A DNA stretch of 64,000 nt from Lepidodermella squamata. Lineage: Eukaryota > Gastrotricha. Location of the stretch: contig JBLDXI010000003.1 in the NCBI GenBank assembly GCA_047495785.1, forward strand, positions 2,480,001-2,544,000, given 5' to 3'. Positions 42,329 through 55,400 of the stretch are shown here, piece after piece. The translations under genes were made by a program, and so were the position numbers. The notes under the pieces were generated by a model, which ran no database searches, was not told where the DNA came from, and saw only the letters and a list, made by a program, of their open reading frames with translations. Within the stretch, counting starts at the first letter, position 1. Every line of letters starts with the position of its first letter.

Positions 42329-45300
42329 ATGAAATTTCTACCACTGTTGCTATTTTGCCTCACCGTTGTTCAGCAAGCCGTGTGTGGCAGGATGTTCTAC
42401 AGATTAAATGGGCAGAAACCAATAACGGTGATACAAGGCGATGCAATCGCAAATTATCAACTATCGTCGTGAGTTCGAATTGTGAGATTTACGTTCATAG
42501 AATAAGGTGACCGTATAGTGACCGTATGTTCTTCAAAACCATAAAAAATGCAGGAATTATTATTTAGCTGCTAGGAATACAAGGTAAATAACGCCGAACT
42601 TTGGTCTGCCCGGATGCTCGGCAGATGATGACTGAAGGTAAAAAACGAGCCGGTTGATCAGCGAGAATAACGAATTACTACTTTTTCTTGATGCGCAATT
42701 TGGCATGAAAAAGATTTTATTTTGCAACCTTTGCCTCTCGGCACTCGCGGCGCGTTAACTCATGCCCGCACTACGCTTTCATAAAAATATAAAAGCCATA
42801 ACAATTAGTACTGCCATTAATTATTAGAATTAATGAATTTTTGAACCAGAGACATATAGACTAATCATCCTTTCTCTTTGCTCTAAAGATCTACCATGGA
42901 GACGGAGAACCATTGTGCCGCCCTCTGTGGCCGAACAACCGGATGCAATGCGGCGTATTTTCGGAAGGCTGACAAGACTTGCACTTTGTACTCAGTTTCC
43001 ATCACTGCAGTGCAGCTCGACACAATTGCAGCGGCAAGCGGGGACGTAACATTCCATCTCGCTTCTAACTCAGGGTCATCCGAAGGTCGTGACAGCGCAA
43101 TATCGCGAGCGAAGAAATCTATCAAGTACATGTTGGATGCCATAGCGAAGCGTGAGCTTTTATAGGGTATTTAAGGATCATTTAATCCCATCTATTACTT
43201 CACTCAGCGTGTCAGAACCCCCAGCCACTTGGAATGCGCTCGAAAAATTGCAGTGGCCAGCTGTCGGACGATTATGCCTTAGCTATTCGGAACGACCAGA
43301 TAAGCGGCGGGACTAATCCACAAGTTTTTGCAAACGTAAAACCCGTTTTTGGTAGAATTTGTCTAGGCACGGATGAATATCAGACGACTCCCCAATTTTA
43401 CTACGCTGGTGGCGCACCCAACCCAACAACTTCGTTTATACAGGTATATCTAACATCTGCTGCAGGTTTCTTGGAAATTTTAGTGATATATGCAAGATAT
43501 CGCTCGATTCTTTCACTTGGCTGCACTACTTCGAAATAAAGCCATTCGGATATACTTACACCAGTTCTATAGGCTACAGCTTGGACGGGACTACTTGGCA
43601 AGACTACCTATCAGATGACGGAACCGTAGCAATATTCAAACACAACACATCTGTCCTTTCTCTAACCTCCTTTCGATTTGATTTATGGTCCCCTGTTATT
43701 GTTCACCACGTACGGCTCTATCCTCGAACTTGGTACGCTACAAACAACTTCGCCTTTCAAGTCGAAATGTACGGCTGTCAGGCGGTTTGCCGAGGTGAGA
43801 TGCCGATCGATGCTAGTAAGCATTCATATGCATGTATTTTAGAGCCGCTCGGCATCGAAGCGATGGAACTGAGTTCGAGTCAGTTCTCCCAGTCATCCGC
43901 TAGCACATCGAATGGCACAGCCAAATTTTCTAACCTGAACAACCCGTGGCATGGATGGATTGCGGGGAGTAACAGCCCGAACGAGTGGATTCAAGTCGAT
44001 ATGCTGAAAAACTACATTGTCCGCATTGATTCCATCTAACTTTAAACTAACTGAACTTATGATACTAGATTACTGGGGTATCGACTATGCTTTCAAGGCC
44101 GTCTGTAGCGGGAAATCAAGGTTCTAGCATTTTCCGCTTGAGCTATTGTATTGATCCTGATTGCGGTGACCTTGGTTGGCGGGACGTTCGCAAGATTGGG
44201 ACTTCCGACAGTTTAACTTCATTTCAGGCTAGTATTTAGCGTTAATTCGTAGGGGTTGGTTCGTAATTAAGTTCATTTAAGGTTTTCACGAACGGCAATT
44301 CAGGTGACACTTACACTACAACTTTTTTCGACAAACCTATTGTGGCGCGAATGGTTCGACTAAATGTACTGCAGCAAGCATCACTGCCTGGGATCAGGTG
44401 GGAACTTCTCGGTTGTCGAGGTCTACATTGCCTCAGAATTTATCCATCTAAAATAACGAACTTAAAATTGCAGAAGTTCCTTTGATCATGTACAAATCAC
44501 CAGATCTTGCCTTATCCAAGCCTCTTAGCTCGTTCACAAGCTCAGGATTCAACCGGATGGATGCCTCAAACGGGAAGCTAACCGATCAGCCAAATTATGA
44601 CACTCAAGGACGAATCAGGTCCTGTGTTCGTCTAGACCCCGATGCGAATAACCCATCATACGCTACCATTGATTTGGGTGCACGTCTGTCTGTCACAGAT
44701 ATTGTCGTAACTCCGCCTAGGTTGTATTCAGCCTTAGAACCGATAGGCCTCTGGCTACTAGATGCTATGACGGGGGCGAATGATCTCAGCGGTCAGGGCA
44801 CGGATGGAATTTTTTCGCCAACCATTCAGCTTGCCACCGGTCCTTTTGGCAAACCGAAGACAGCTTTTCGTTTCACGAAAGCATCTGATACAATGGCTGT
44901 ATTGATGCCTAAAACAACTGTTGTTGCAGCTACCAGTTTCCCTAACAATGATTTTTCTGTTTTCCTCTGGATTTACATTCCCAAAACTTCTTGGCCAGGC
45001 CTTGCTACAACATTGGTTCAGTTTAACTACCCGGGCACGTCAGGGTAAGCTCTCTTAGCATGCATTGGCTTGCTCAATCCTAATATTTCATTAGTTGGCA
45101 AGGTATTAGCGCTTATCCATACGCGAACGCCTCAACCTTCATGCTGAAAGGGTTTGGCATGACAACTGGAGGTATAGCTATGGTGCCTTTAGAGGTTGAT
45201 CGCTGGTATTTCGTCGGCTTTGTTTTTGACAGGGCAAGATGTAAGGTGTTGCCTTCCGATATTACATTGCACAAATACTCAATTTCTGCAGCTAGCTACT

Positions 45301-48300
45301 ACATTACTGCGAATAATGTTGTTGTGGGAGCTGGGGATATAGCAACACATTACACTGGAGGGATATTGACCAATTCATCTGTTACAATGGGTCCGTTTGT
45401 TGCTAGCAGCCCCAGAGTGATGGATAGGTACTTGGCCTGTGTCCAGATGTACAATCGGGTTCTATCGAGAAAAGAGATGGATGACGCCATGCTTTGTCCG
45501 TGGCAAAGTAAGTTCATGGTAATGTTACTACCACTTAAATTACCTTCAATCCCAAATAGTGCCAACTCCTCTTGTATTTTGGCCACTGGACGGAAAATAT
45601 GGCTTAAACGACTACATGGGATCAACAGCCATGGGATTGTCCAAAGGTAGCGGAGCCTCGAATGGCGCCTTTCTAACAGGAGCCGCAAATGCTAGGTACT
45701 CTCTCGGAGCTTTTGTTTTTAATGGTGCGAACAGCTCATTCTTGTCCCACCCAAATTCGAATGGAGAGCTCTTATCCCCGTTCGCTATCACGATTAGCTT
45801 CTACGTGATGTGCCAGTCTCAAACCACAACCCAGTCAGTTCTTGGCTACCTTCACCCGACAGCCTCCCCTCCAACATATGCTCTAGGTGTAACGTGTCAA
45901 GATGGCCTCTTCAATTTTACAGTGAGTTGCCGCAATATGCCTTACACCGGCGTTTTCCGAGCTAATCTGACGTCTAAATTGATGACAATGCAAAGATTGA
46001 GACATATAACTCTGACTTACAATTACGCTACTGGCCAGTTTGCGGTCTATCACGAGGCTAATCTAGCCGTTTTAAGGCAGCTGCCACGAGGTTGTGAACT
46101 TGAGACATCAGGGCAGTTTAGAGTCGGATCCTTGCCTTCCCCTTCGACGCTCACTCTCAACGATAGAGTTGCATGTGTGATCATCTTTAACCAAGCGCTG
46201 ACGAGTAGAGAAATCCAACAGGTCTCTCGATGTCCCATTTTCGGACAGCGGGCTGTGTTGACGTGGTCACTTGATTATGTCTATCGTTGGACTCAGTTTT
46301 TCACCGATGAGCCTCCAACATCAAGCGGGGATCAGGCGACACCATCTGGTTCTCTCACATGGACAGATTCGCCTATTCCTCCTCAGGCCACGCACAACTT
46401 CAGCGCTACTGCAACAGCTTACTCAACGACAGCTATAACTCTGGCCAGTCAAATGCTGAGGACTGGAGCGTTTACTGTAATGGAATGGATCTCGCTAACT
46501 GTAACTCCCACAGCTACAGCATTTGTCTTTGCAACAAAAGCTGCTGCTGGCGTCTCACATATTACCCTGAGCATAAATTCATCCAGAATTCTGTGAGTTA
46601 TTCATGATTGTTTATGGTTCTGGTCATGACGTTCCCGTAAACATAGGGTAGGACAGTTTCAATGCCCTGCCGGAAGCACTTATCAGGTAACGTGGAACGA
46701 CACAATAGCATTGAGCACATGGAACCACTATGCTCTCTCCTACGATAATTCGTCGGCTATACTGAATCTTTTTGTAAACGGAAGGCTAGTTGCAAGTCAA
46801 ACAGGTGCGACTTGTGCTGACTTGAGCTCAACCATTGGTTATCGAATCGGTGGTACTGATTACTCCGGTGGGACCTTGTCAGGTATGGCTGTCAGCTGCC
46901 TCTACGTCTTTAACTTTACCATGGATACGAATGCTCTTCAACACGTAATGAATGGCTGTCCGTCGAAAATCGAGGGTAAACTTTGCATTTTTGCGATTTT
47001 ATCGGGAACTTGTTTCTCTTCAATGAATAATTCCATTTCCCTTTCTAATTGCCTCACCCGATACAGTTTCCCCAAGTGCTTGTGAGTACCATCTTATGCA
47101 AATGGACGATTGGATGATGGTGTCTCTTCATGGTCCATCGGGTTGTGCGCATTTGGCGACAGTTGACCACCCTTCTTGTGAGCCTTCTACATTTTGAATT
47201 GCCGTTGTGAAGAGAATTTCTTTAGGCTTTTGGCGTGCTCCTAGCGATGTGGGCGCGGTTATGGGAGTCAGCCTTAACCATGACTTCGAAATAAGGGCTG
47301 TTTTAACTGCTGGCAGTCCAATAGCCGATGAATGGGTCACAGGTTTCTTTCTAAAAATCTTCTCCTCCCCGAATCTAGCGTCGACCATCGCCGATGATTC
47401 TGCTAGAATAAAGGACGTCAACGGGAATGATTTGGTATCTGATTGTACGCTGTTGAAATCGTAAAACCAATTTGCAAATTTGCAGGTATTTGTGGGAAAC
47501 TCCGATCGAAACTCTATTATTGAGAATCGCCTACCGTATCCTGCAAGAGGCCGTTTCATAATGTTCGAAGTAGCTTCCTTCTCTGGCTGGCCATCACTTA
47601 GATTTGGATTGAAAGGATGCAAAGGCTAGTGTGAACCCGAATTTTTTTCATTATGTACTGATTGGATTTCTTATTTCTTAGTCCGAACTTGCAATCGAAG
47701 ACTGATTCTACACAGCAAAGCAGAAATCATATCCGTTAGCCATTCGGACTCGGATTGCTCGAATTTCCAAAACAGCCTAATCGAAGCGGGTCTAATTTGG
47801 TCTTACTCACTGACCAGCCCTTTTGAATCAAGTCAGGAAATATTCTGGCAAATATCTTTCGGCTACCTTGCTCGCGTAACTCGGCTGCAAATGCGGGGTA
47901 GCAACAATGTGTGCAGCAAGCCTGGTTGGATTCAAAAATTCAGACTTGGCTACAGTTTCAATAACAATCAGTGGCTGATGCACAAAGGCGAGGACGGTTT
48001 TGTCCAAGAGTTCACCGCGAACTCAGATAAGACGACTATTGTTGAGATACCTCTTCGAATCAACCCACTAATCGGCCGTTTCATGCGCATCTATCCCACC
48101 GCATTCGCGAATGGAAATATCGCGATGCAAACAAGAATATTCGGCTGCCAAATTGAAGACACTGACGTCCCGTTCCCTGCAATTGAGGTCACGCTAGGGA
48201 ACAATACCGTGACCAAAGCTACATCTGCTTTTACCAATCCAAAGATCGCTCGAACGCTGTATCAGGGCGAGATAAGTGATCGAGAGCCTATCAGATTGAC

Positions 48301-49624
48301 TGCTGATCCTTATGCGAAGTCTGGCCGATATCTCACTGTCCTTTCAGCCTACAAAAACGTTGGATTTGACATTTGCCAGGTCGAGGCATACAACAGCCCA
48401 TGTAAAGATTGTTTACAAGAATCATTTGTTTGACTCTTCTGTTTTTACAGCAATCAACATGGCGTTGAACCGGAGGGTCATTCTTTCGCCAAACTCGCAT
48501 GCTTCAGCCGAAGCATCTAAATACAGAGCGACTGATGGAGGAACAGCTGCTAATGAGACCATGTCAACAGGTAGATTTCTGTTACGTAAGCCTGATTCTT
48601 ATCTAACGCATGTTAATACACAGGCCAGGTTTGCACGATCGGTTTTCGGGATGTTCCGCCTCTAGAGATGCCCACTAGCCACTTTCATGATCAAACCCCA
48701 GCAGGGACCGCCAGATCTACGTCTCCCTCTCCATGCACGGGTTCTGTTGTTCAATGGGAATTAATAACCCGGAGCATTGCTGCAGCTCGTCGCTTGGATA
48801 ACGGAAACACAATCACAACGCCTGGCAACTGCTACATCCAAACTTATCAGAATCTGAGCACTAACCAACTACGTCTCAAGGCAAGCCTCAACTTCCCAAT
48901 CCATATGGCTAGTGACAATATTCGACGTCGATATTTGTAATATTGAAAAACAGCTCAACAAAGGATCCTATAATAGCCTTTTATTTTCAGGGAGTTTGAT
49001 GCTTCTACGGCAATGAATGTTTCTCAGGGTGATGTTCTTGGCTTCTATCATGGAGCAAACAGCATTTTATACTGTGGCATCAGCTACATCGGCGAATTTT
49101 CAGGATGGAATCCTGCAGTTGCAACTTCTGGACCCCGTGCTATTCAGCTACCTATGTCGATTGAAACTGCTGTTAACACCGTGGTTGATCTTAACTCTAA
49201 CGCATCTATTGCAGGATCCTATCGTTTTCAACTTGCTAGAGGATACGTCATCGGTTAGTGCTTATAGTCTCAACTTGAACCTTGACAACTTGTGATTTTG
49301 TTAGATCCAACCTCAGAGGTTTGGATGGCTGTCGATATGGGTCTTGCGACCGTAGTTTCCCGAGTTGTAGTCTACATCGCAGCTGATCGTTACGGTTACA
49401 GCCTGACTAATACCGAGTTGAGAGTTGGAAACACGCTGTCTGACATCGTTACATCAACCCAGTTTTGCGATTCTGTCTCACCGCTAATGGAACTCGACTA
49501 TCGATATGCTAGCCGGCCCTATGAACTCTTCTGCTTGCAACCGGCATATGGGCGTTACGCCATTTTGCGGCGAGCTACCCCAGGATTACTCCCGATCTCC
49601 GAAATACTCGTTTACCCGATTTGA
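42329..49624 (+). CDS. secreted mosaic protein: apple, discoidin (F5/8C) and LamG domains
   Basis: A multi-exon gene (around 20 short exons). The first exon encodes the signal peptide MKFLPLLLFCLTVVQQAVC and ends at about 42468. Next is a PAN/apple module (42889-43151; NHCAALCGRTTGCNAAYF). F5/8C-like modules follow at about 43208-43790 (SYSLDGTTWQDY analogue, VRLYPRTWYATNNFAFQVEMYGC) and 43800-44450. A partial F5/8C module and three LamG/concanavalin-type modules lie at 44473-46980 (LWLLDAMTGANDLS, VFWPLDGKYGLNDY, HYALSYDNSSAILNLFVNG). Further F5/8C-like modules lie at 47080-48410 and 48980-49624 (WMAVDMGLATVVSRVVVYIAADRYG, fucolectin-like). It ends PISEILVYPI. No membrane segment is seen. 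A secreted lectin-like adhesion or immune protein is likely. I cannot exclude two adjacent genes. Confidence 0.7.
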
Positions 49625-49934
49625 TGTGAAAAATCGAATAATCAACTATTGGACACTAAGCGATTTTTCCTTTGTTCGATATGCTTTCGGCAATAGGAAA
49701 CTTATTTTCAGATACTTTCTTTTTTCACTGTCAGAATCATATCTCTCACTTGTAATATATCTCCACTTATAGACCTGAGTACCCCATCTCCGTATCTTAG
49801 ACTTGAAGAATTTATATTATTTCGCGCTCTTTGCGAATAACAGCATGCTTGCCACTTCAAAGATTAATACAATATTCTTTTCGATTGTGAACTGAATAAA
49901 ATTAGAATATTTTCGCAAATTTATTATTTTTTCC

Positions 49935-52157
49935 ATGAACTTCGCAACTTTTATTTTGTTAGCGATTCTCGTCTGCCCCTGCACCAGCCATATAACACCC
50001 ATTGTTATCTCGGCTGATGTCGACGAGATTCGAACTGTAAAACAGGAAGAGGCGCACATTCCAGGGCATGATCCTGTTCACAACTACAACAGCAGGACTA
50101 CATTTCAGGAGCTGCTGTCTGTTCACCAGAAGCAGAAGCAGAAATTGCGGGCTGGCAACCACACTACTCTTCCGCCGCCTGGCCAATCGATCGGGCAACA
50201 ATTGCTGCGACGAATGTATACGACTTACGTGAAAGAAGCTCCTGGAGTCTCGCCAGTTCACGTTCACGTCGACCTGATGTTGCTACAAATAAAAAATACG
50301 GTATTAAGTCTGGAAAATAAATTTTGAGAAACTCTCCAAAGACAAATCTTTAGGTTGAAAAAGTCGGAATTTTCCAGAGCCGAATTGGGTTCCTAATGGT
50401 AAAAATGTTCATTTCCCATTCAATATAACTTAACACTGAACATTCCATTTTTTCAGGAGTGGAAGGATCCTCGCCTCCAATGGTAATTCTAACCTAATCC
50501 GAGGTAGCAAATTTTGAAATTTTATTGATGAAGGGATCCCTTGGAATACGATAATCAATCAGTCCTAATGTTCGATTCACAGCAATTGTGGACGCCGGAT
50601 ATTGCGGTAAACTAATCCATTTTGATTAATCATCAAATCACAAATTCGTAATTTTCAGATGACCAATGCAATAGATCACATTTTTGCTATAACAAAGGAT
50701 TCCAGATTTGTGATAAGGTATTGAATAAATTTCTCGTCTGATCGGTATCAAACATAATTTAAATTTCAGGGTAGCGTATGACGGCACTCTGAAGGTAACT
50801 TTTCCTATTTATTTGAAAGAGAATTAAATTGTCCTTCAGTATGTTCCGACGGGCCCGGCGAAAACGTGGTGTGGTGAGTCAAAAATCGATTTCCTGAAAA
50901 TATTAGATAATTTCTTGAATCGCAGCGTTGAATCTACAACGATTTCCATTCGATGTGCAAAATGTAAGGAAAATTAAAAGTTTGGAATTTTGGAATTTCG
51001 GAGCAAAACGTTTTTTGGCAGTGTTCCATCCAAATCGAAAGTTGGTCCTATCGTAAATCGATCGTTCAATTCGACCACAGAAGCCAAATATTAGTAATTA
51101 TCCGCCCTCATTTTCGTTGTTGATAATCACAATTTTCGTCCCTTTCAGATTGCGCAAAATTTCAGTACTTCGATTTGGAAGCTGTGCAGCTACCAAGCAA
51201 GAGTAGGCTTAGCATTTCGGGTGTAACTTGATTAATTTAAGAAATTTCATTCAAGCAATACGATCACGTGTATCAGTACAGTGGCGAAACATTTACTCGA
51301 ATCAGTTTCGAATTTGTCATTCAACGTCGCGCAACGTTTTACGTGTTCAGTCTCATTTTTCCGGTAGGAGAATCTCAATTTTGTCCTCCAAGCTTCAAAA
51401 TTCTGTTTCTTAGTGCTTCATTCTTTCAGCGATTCAGCTATTGGTATTCTTTATTTCGAGCCAAGATACTACGGCAGATCGAGTTGGTTTCGGAACTACG
51501 AATCTGCTAACTCTCGTGGTTTTTCAGGTAAAATTCCCGGCTTTATTTCTCAATTTTTCATCCATCATCATTCAATTTCTCAGACAATTGTCACTGCGGA
51601 GATGCCAAGGTATGAACAAATTTTTGGAATGAAAGCTGATTTTATGTTGAAATATTAGAACCAGTGACGCGGTCAGCGCTCTGTCCAAGTATATCATCGT
51701 CCTTATCATAACATCCGCCCTCGGCATTGTCGAATCGGTATTTGTCGAAAAAATAATCGACCTTCGAATAGCCGACAGCGAGCCGCCCTACGTGATTTGC
51801 TGGTTCTTAAAATACGTCCCAGCAATTTGTTCGGTGAATACGGACGACGAAACAACAGACGATAGAGTAATAATGTCGCGTGACTCAGACTGCGAGTACG
51901 CGAAGCCGGCTTCGATATTTGGCGATGTTTTTCTGTCGTGGCGCAATTTGGCCTACAAAATAGATTTTATAACACTCACAACGTGTTTATTGCTTGACCT
52001 CGCTGCGCCGATCATACTTTTTTATTACCCTCTTCTAGCGTCGAGTTTGGACTACGATGGCTGCGATAATTACTTGCCGTATTTATCTGATGCGCCGCAT
52101 ATGAAAAACAGACCTGATGGCGAGCGGCAATATGACGATGCGCACAGATATCGATAA
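49935..52157 (+). CDS. Cys-loop ligand-gated ion channel subunit
   Basis: Fourteen exons with consistent phases: 49935-50300, 50354-50398, 50457-50482, 50534-50606, 50659-50717, 50770-50794, 50840-50873, 50926-50963, 51022-51052, 51149-51202, 51242-51363, 51414-51527, 51584-51609 and 51659-52157. The product has a signal peptide, EWKDPRLQW, QLWTPDI and VAYDGTLKYVP. The 13-residue Cys-loop runs from C to C and contains RFPFDVQN. M1 is FPCFILSAIQLLVFF, M2 is DRVGFGTTNLLTLVVFQ, M3 is IIVLIITSALGIVE, and M4 is at the C-terminus. The loop C region shows no adjacent cysteine pair, so it is not a typical nicotinic alpha subunit. M2 begins ADRVGF without the usual acidic/basic ring, so ion selectivity is unclear. 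Confidence 0.88.
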
Positions 52158-52451
52158 ATTGAACCAACTTTTCGCATGGCAAGAAATTGAATAATAATTT
52201 AAGAAAAGCAAAATTATTTATCATATTTTTGGCAATAAAATTAACGAAAAAAAATGAAAATTAAGGTGGAATTTTTTATTTGAATAATCCATAAAAATTT
52301 CTCTCAAGTCTGATTTCATGACTGGAAGTACAAATAAATATTTTTATGAAAAATCACTCCCGTGAGAATAATTGAGTTCAATTGAGAGTCACGCAAAGCT
52401 AAATTGTGCTTGTCCAGTGCTGATTTTAATTTCGCAATCAGTCACTGTAAA

Positions 52452-55400
52452 ATGTCAGGATTTTTCGGTATTCAGGCGCATCGCAAGAAGAAATGGGTCA
52501 TGTCAGGCCTGGGCCAGGGTGGTGTTCACGCATTTTACGCCGCCATTCAAAGAGGCGATCGCATGCTAGTTCAAACTTCTCTTGAAAAGGGCGCACCCGT
52601 CGATTTCAAACAGCGAAATTTAACCGCTCTTGTAAGCAGTCATTTTTCTGGGGAAAATTTTGCAATATTTTTGTATACAGCATCTTGCGGTAATTCGAAA
52701 TGACCCTATGATAATCGAGCTGATCCTTGGAAATGGGGCCGTTGTTGAGTCGAAAGGCGGCGAAGAGCAACTAACAGCTCTTCACATCGCCAGTCAGTCA
52801 GACGACCGAGTTGAAAGCGCCGAGATGCTGCTTAATTCCGGGGCTAATATCAACACTCAATCAGGCGTGCTCGGCGAGACTGCGCTTCACATAACTGCTA
52901 GATGCGGCTCGTTGAAGTTGATGAAGCTTTACTTGAAGGAGGGAGCTGATCCTCGCATAGTAACGCGAACTGGTGACAGCCCACTTCATTACGCTGTAAA
53001 ATTTGAAAATATTTGAAGATTTTTATTGTCTCATGTTAATCAGGTCAAATTTTGCCAACCAGTTGTTGTGAAACGGCTTATAAAGCACATGCGAAAGCAC
53101 TGCGCCTCCTTTAAGGAGGCTGAAGATTTCGTAAATTCGCAGAATAACGAAGGCTTCACGGCTCTTCATTTAGCTGCTGATATGGAGGAAAACGATCTTC
53201 AAGCTCAGGGCGACGATATCGCCATTGTCAAGGCACTTTTGAATGGTGGAGCCAGCAGTTTAGCTACAACTAAATCGGTAAAAAAAATTACGAAAATAAT
53301 TCTTGAAATTCTTGAAATTCAAACAAAATTTAAAGAATTAATAGAATTAAAAAAAAAATGAAATAATTCTTGAAATTTTTTGTCTCCCTTAGAATGATGA
53401 GCTACCTATCCACGTCGCTTCGAAACGAGGGAATATCAGATTTCTTGAAGCACTTCGCGAGTATATGCCCGGCTTATTCACGTCTACGTTGAATAAATCG
53501 TTGAAAAACGGCTGGACCGCTTTGATGTTAGCCGCTTATCACGGCAGGCATACCGTCATTGATTTTTTGCTAAACTACGGCGCTCGAGTTGACGCGTTTG
53601 ACGAAAGCGGCAAAAATGCGCTCCACATTGCGGCTGATATTGGTTCACAGGAATGTTGTCGAACGCTGATTGAACATCGCGCTTTTGTTAATGCGAAATC
53701 AAAAGTTGGCATTACGCCTCTTCATTTGGCGGCTCAGAATGGCTTTGCTGAATTGGCGCTTTTCTTGGTCAAAAACGGAGCTGCCACGGAAGCTATGGCT
53801 TTGGTAAGAAAAATGATTAAAATTAAAAAAATTAAAAACTAAAAATTAAATAAATTGGCTCATAAAAAATACAGGAACGAATAAATTTTATTGACATGAT
53901 TTCTTACTAGATCCAGTTTTTTATTTTAAAAAAGTTTGCAAATTGCAGACCACAACGGGATTCTGCGCTGAATTTGTGAAGCAAGCACTAGATTATTCCA
54001 AGATAATACGATTTTTCGAGTTTCACAATTTCTCTTCCCTTGAATCTCATTATTCTCTTCCATTGAATCATTTCTGTATGCTTAACCTAAAATAGATTAA
54101 GGTTTTTTGCTGAGAGCGGTCACTTCACGAGTTATACTTCAGCCAGAGTTAATATCGATTCCAATTATCGATTTTAAAAATCAGTGATTTTTCCGATATA
54201 TGAGGCTTTAAATCAACACTATAAATTGTTCTACCTACTTGATGAACCCAGAGCTAGAATGGAAAAATCTCTGGATCTTGCAGGGCATGAGTATCGATAA
54301 AGCAAGGAATATCCCGAAATGTCCAAAATTGGAAAAATTCTGTGCCAAGTCGCTAAAATTTAGCTCTAGAACCTGAATATTATTAGTGGTAAAATTTTCT
54401 GACGAATTTTCTTTGCTATTTCAGGATCGAAAAACTCCGCTACATCTCGCCGCAGTGAATGGGCACGGACCGACTGTTAAAGCCCTTTTGGGTCAAAAAG
54501 CAAAAATATTCGTCAAAGATTTGGTGAGATTTTAATAAATTCCTCTAAAATAAATGCGAAAATCCTGATCTTATAGTCCGGTCAAACTCCGCTGCATTTA
54601 GCCGGCAATAATAACCACGATGAAGTGGTGAAAATATTTCTAGCCTTCAACCCCGAGGTCGGTTTCGTTCCGAACCAGCAGGGCAACACGTGCGCCCATA
54701 TCGGCGCCATGAATGGCTCGATCGCCGTCATTCGAACGCTTCTCAAAATCGACAAACAACTTGTTTTGGTCCGTTTCAATGTTTTCGACTTTTTCGCGAA
54801 TTATCAAGAGGTATTTTGCTCAATTTAGGCTGCTAGAAATACGACAACTGGAGCTTTGCCTATCCACTTGGCAGCTAAGGCTGGAAGTAGTGATATAGTT
54901 AAACTTTTAGTAGAGGAGGGAGCTTCGCTGCTCGACGAGGATAACGATGGCTTCTCAGCCATATCTCATGCCGCTCAAAATGGGCATTTGCTTGTTTTGA
55001 AAACAATCACAGCCTCACCGGCTACCTGGATATCGACTAGTCAGAAAATCGGCCTTAATTCTCTTCACATCGCTGCTTATTACGGACATGGTAAGTTTTA
55101 GATTGCCATGAAAATTGTATTCTTTAATAATTTTTTCGCATTTTCTAGCGGAGGTTTTAGCAGAATTATTGACGAGAATTCCGCAAAATCATCGAACTGA
55201 CAAGGCGTCATTTACTGCAATTAAAGACGAGCGATTAGCCGAATTGATTAAGCTTGACGTACTCTAATTAAATCTATTATTTTCTTGAATTTAATAATTT
55301 AATTTTTGGTGCAGAGTGGGTTCAATGCGCTTCACGTGGCTGCTTACGCGAATAGTGAGACGGTTATTCGGTATTTTTTGGGCAACCCTGAAATCGGCAA

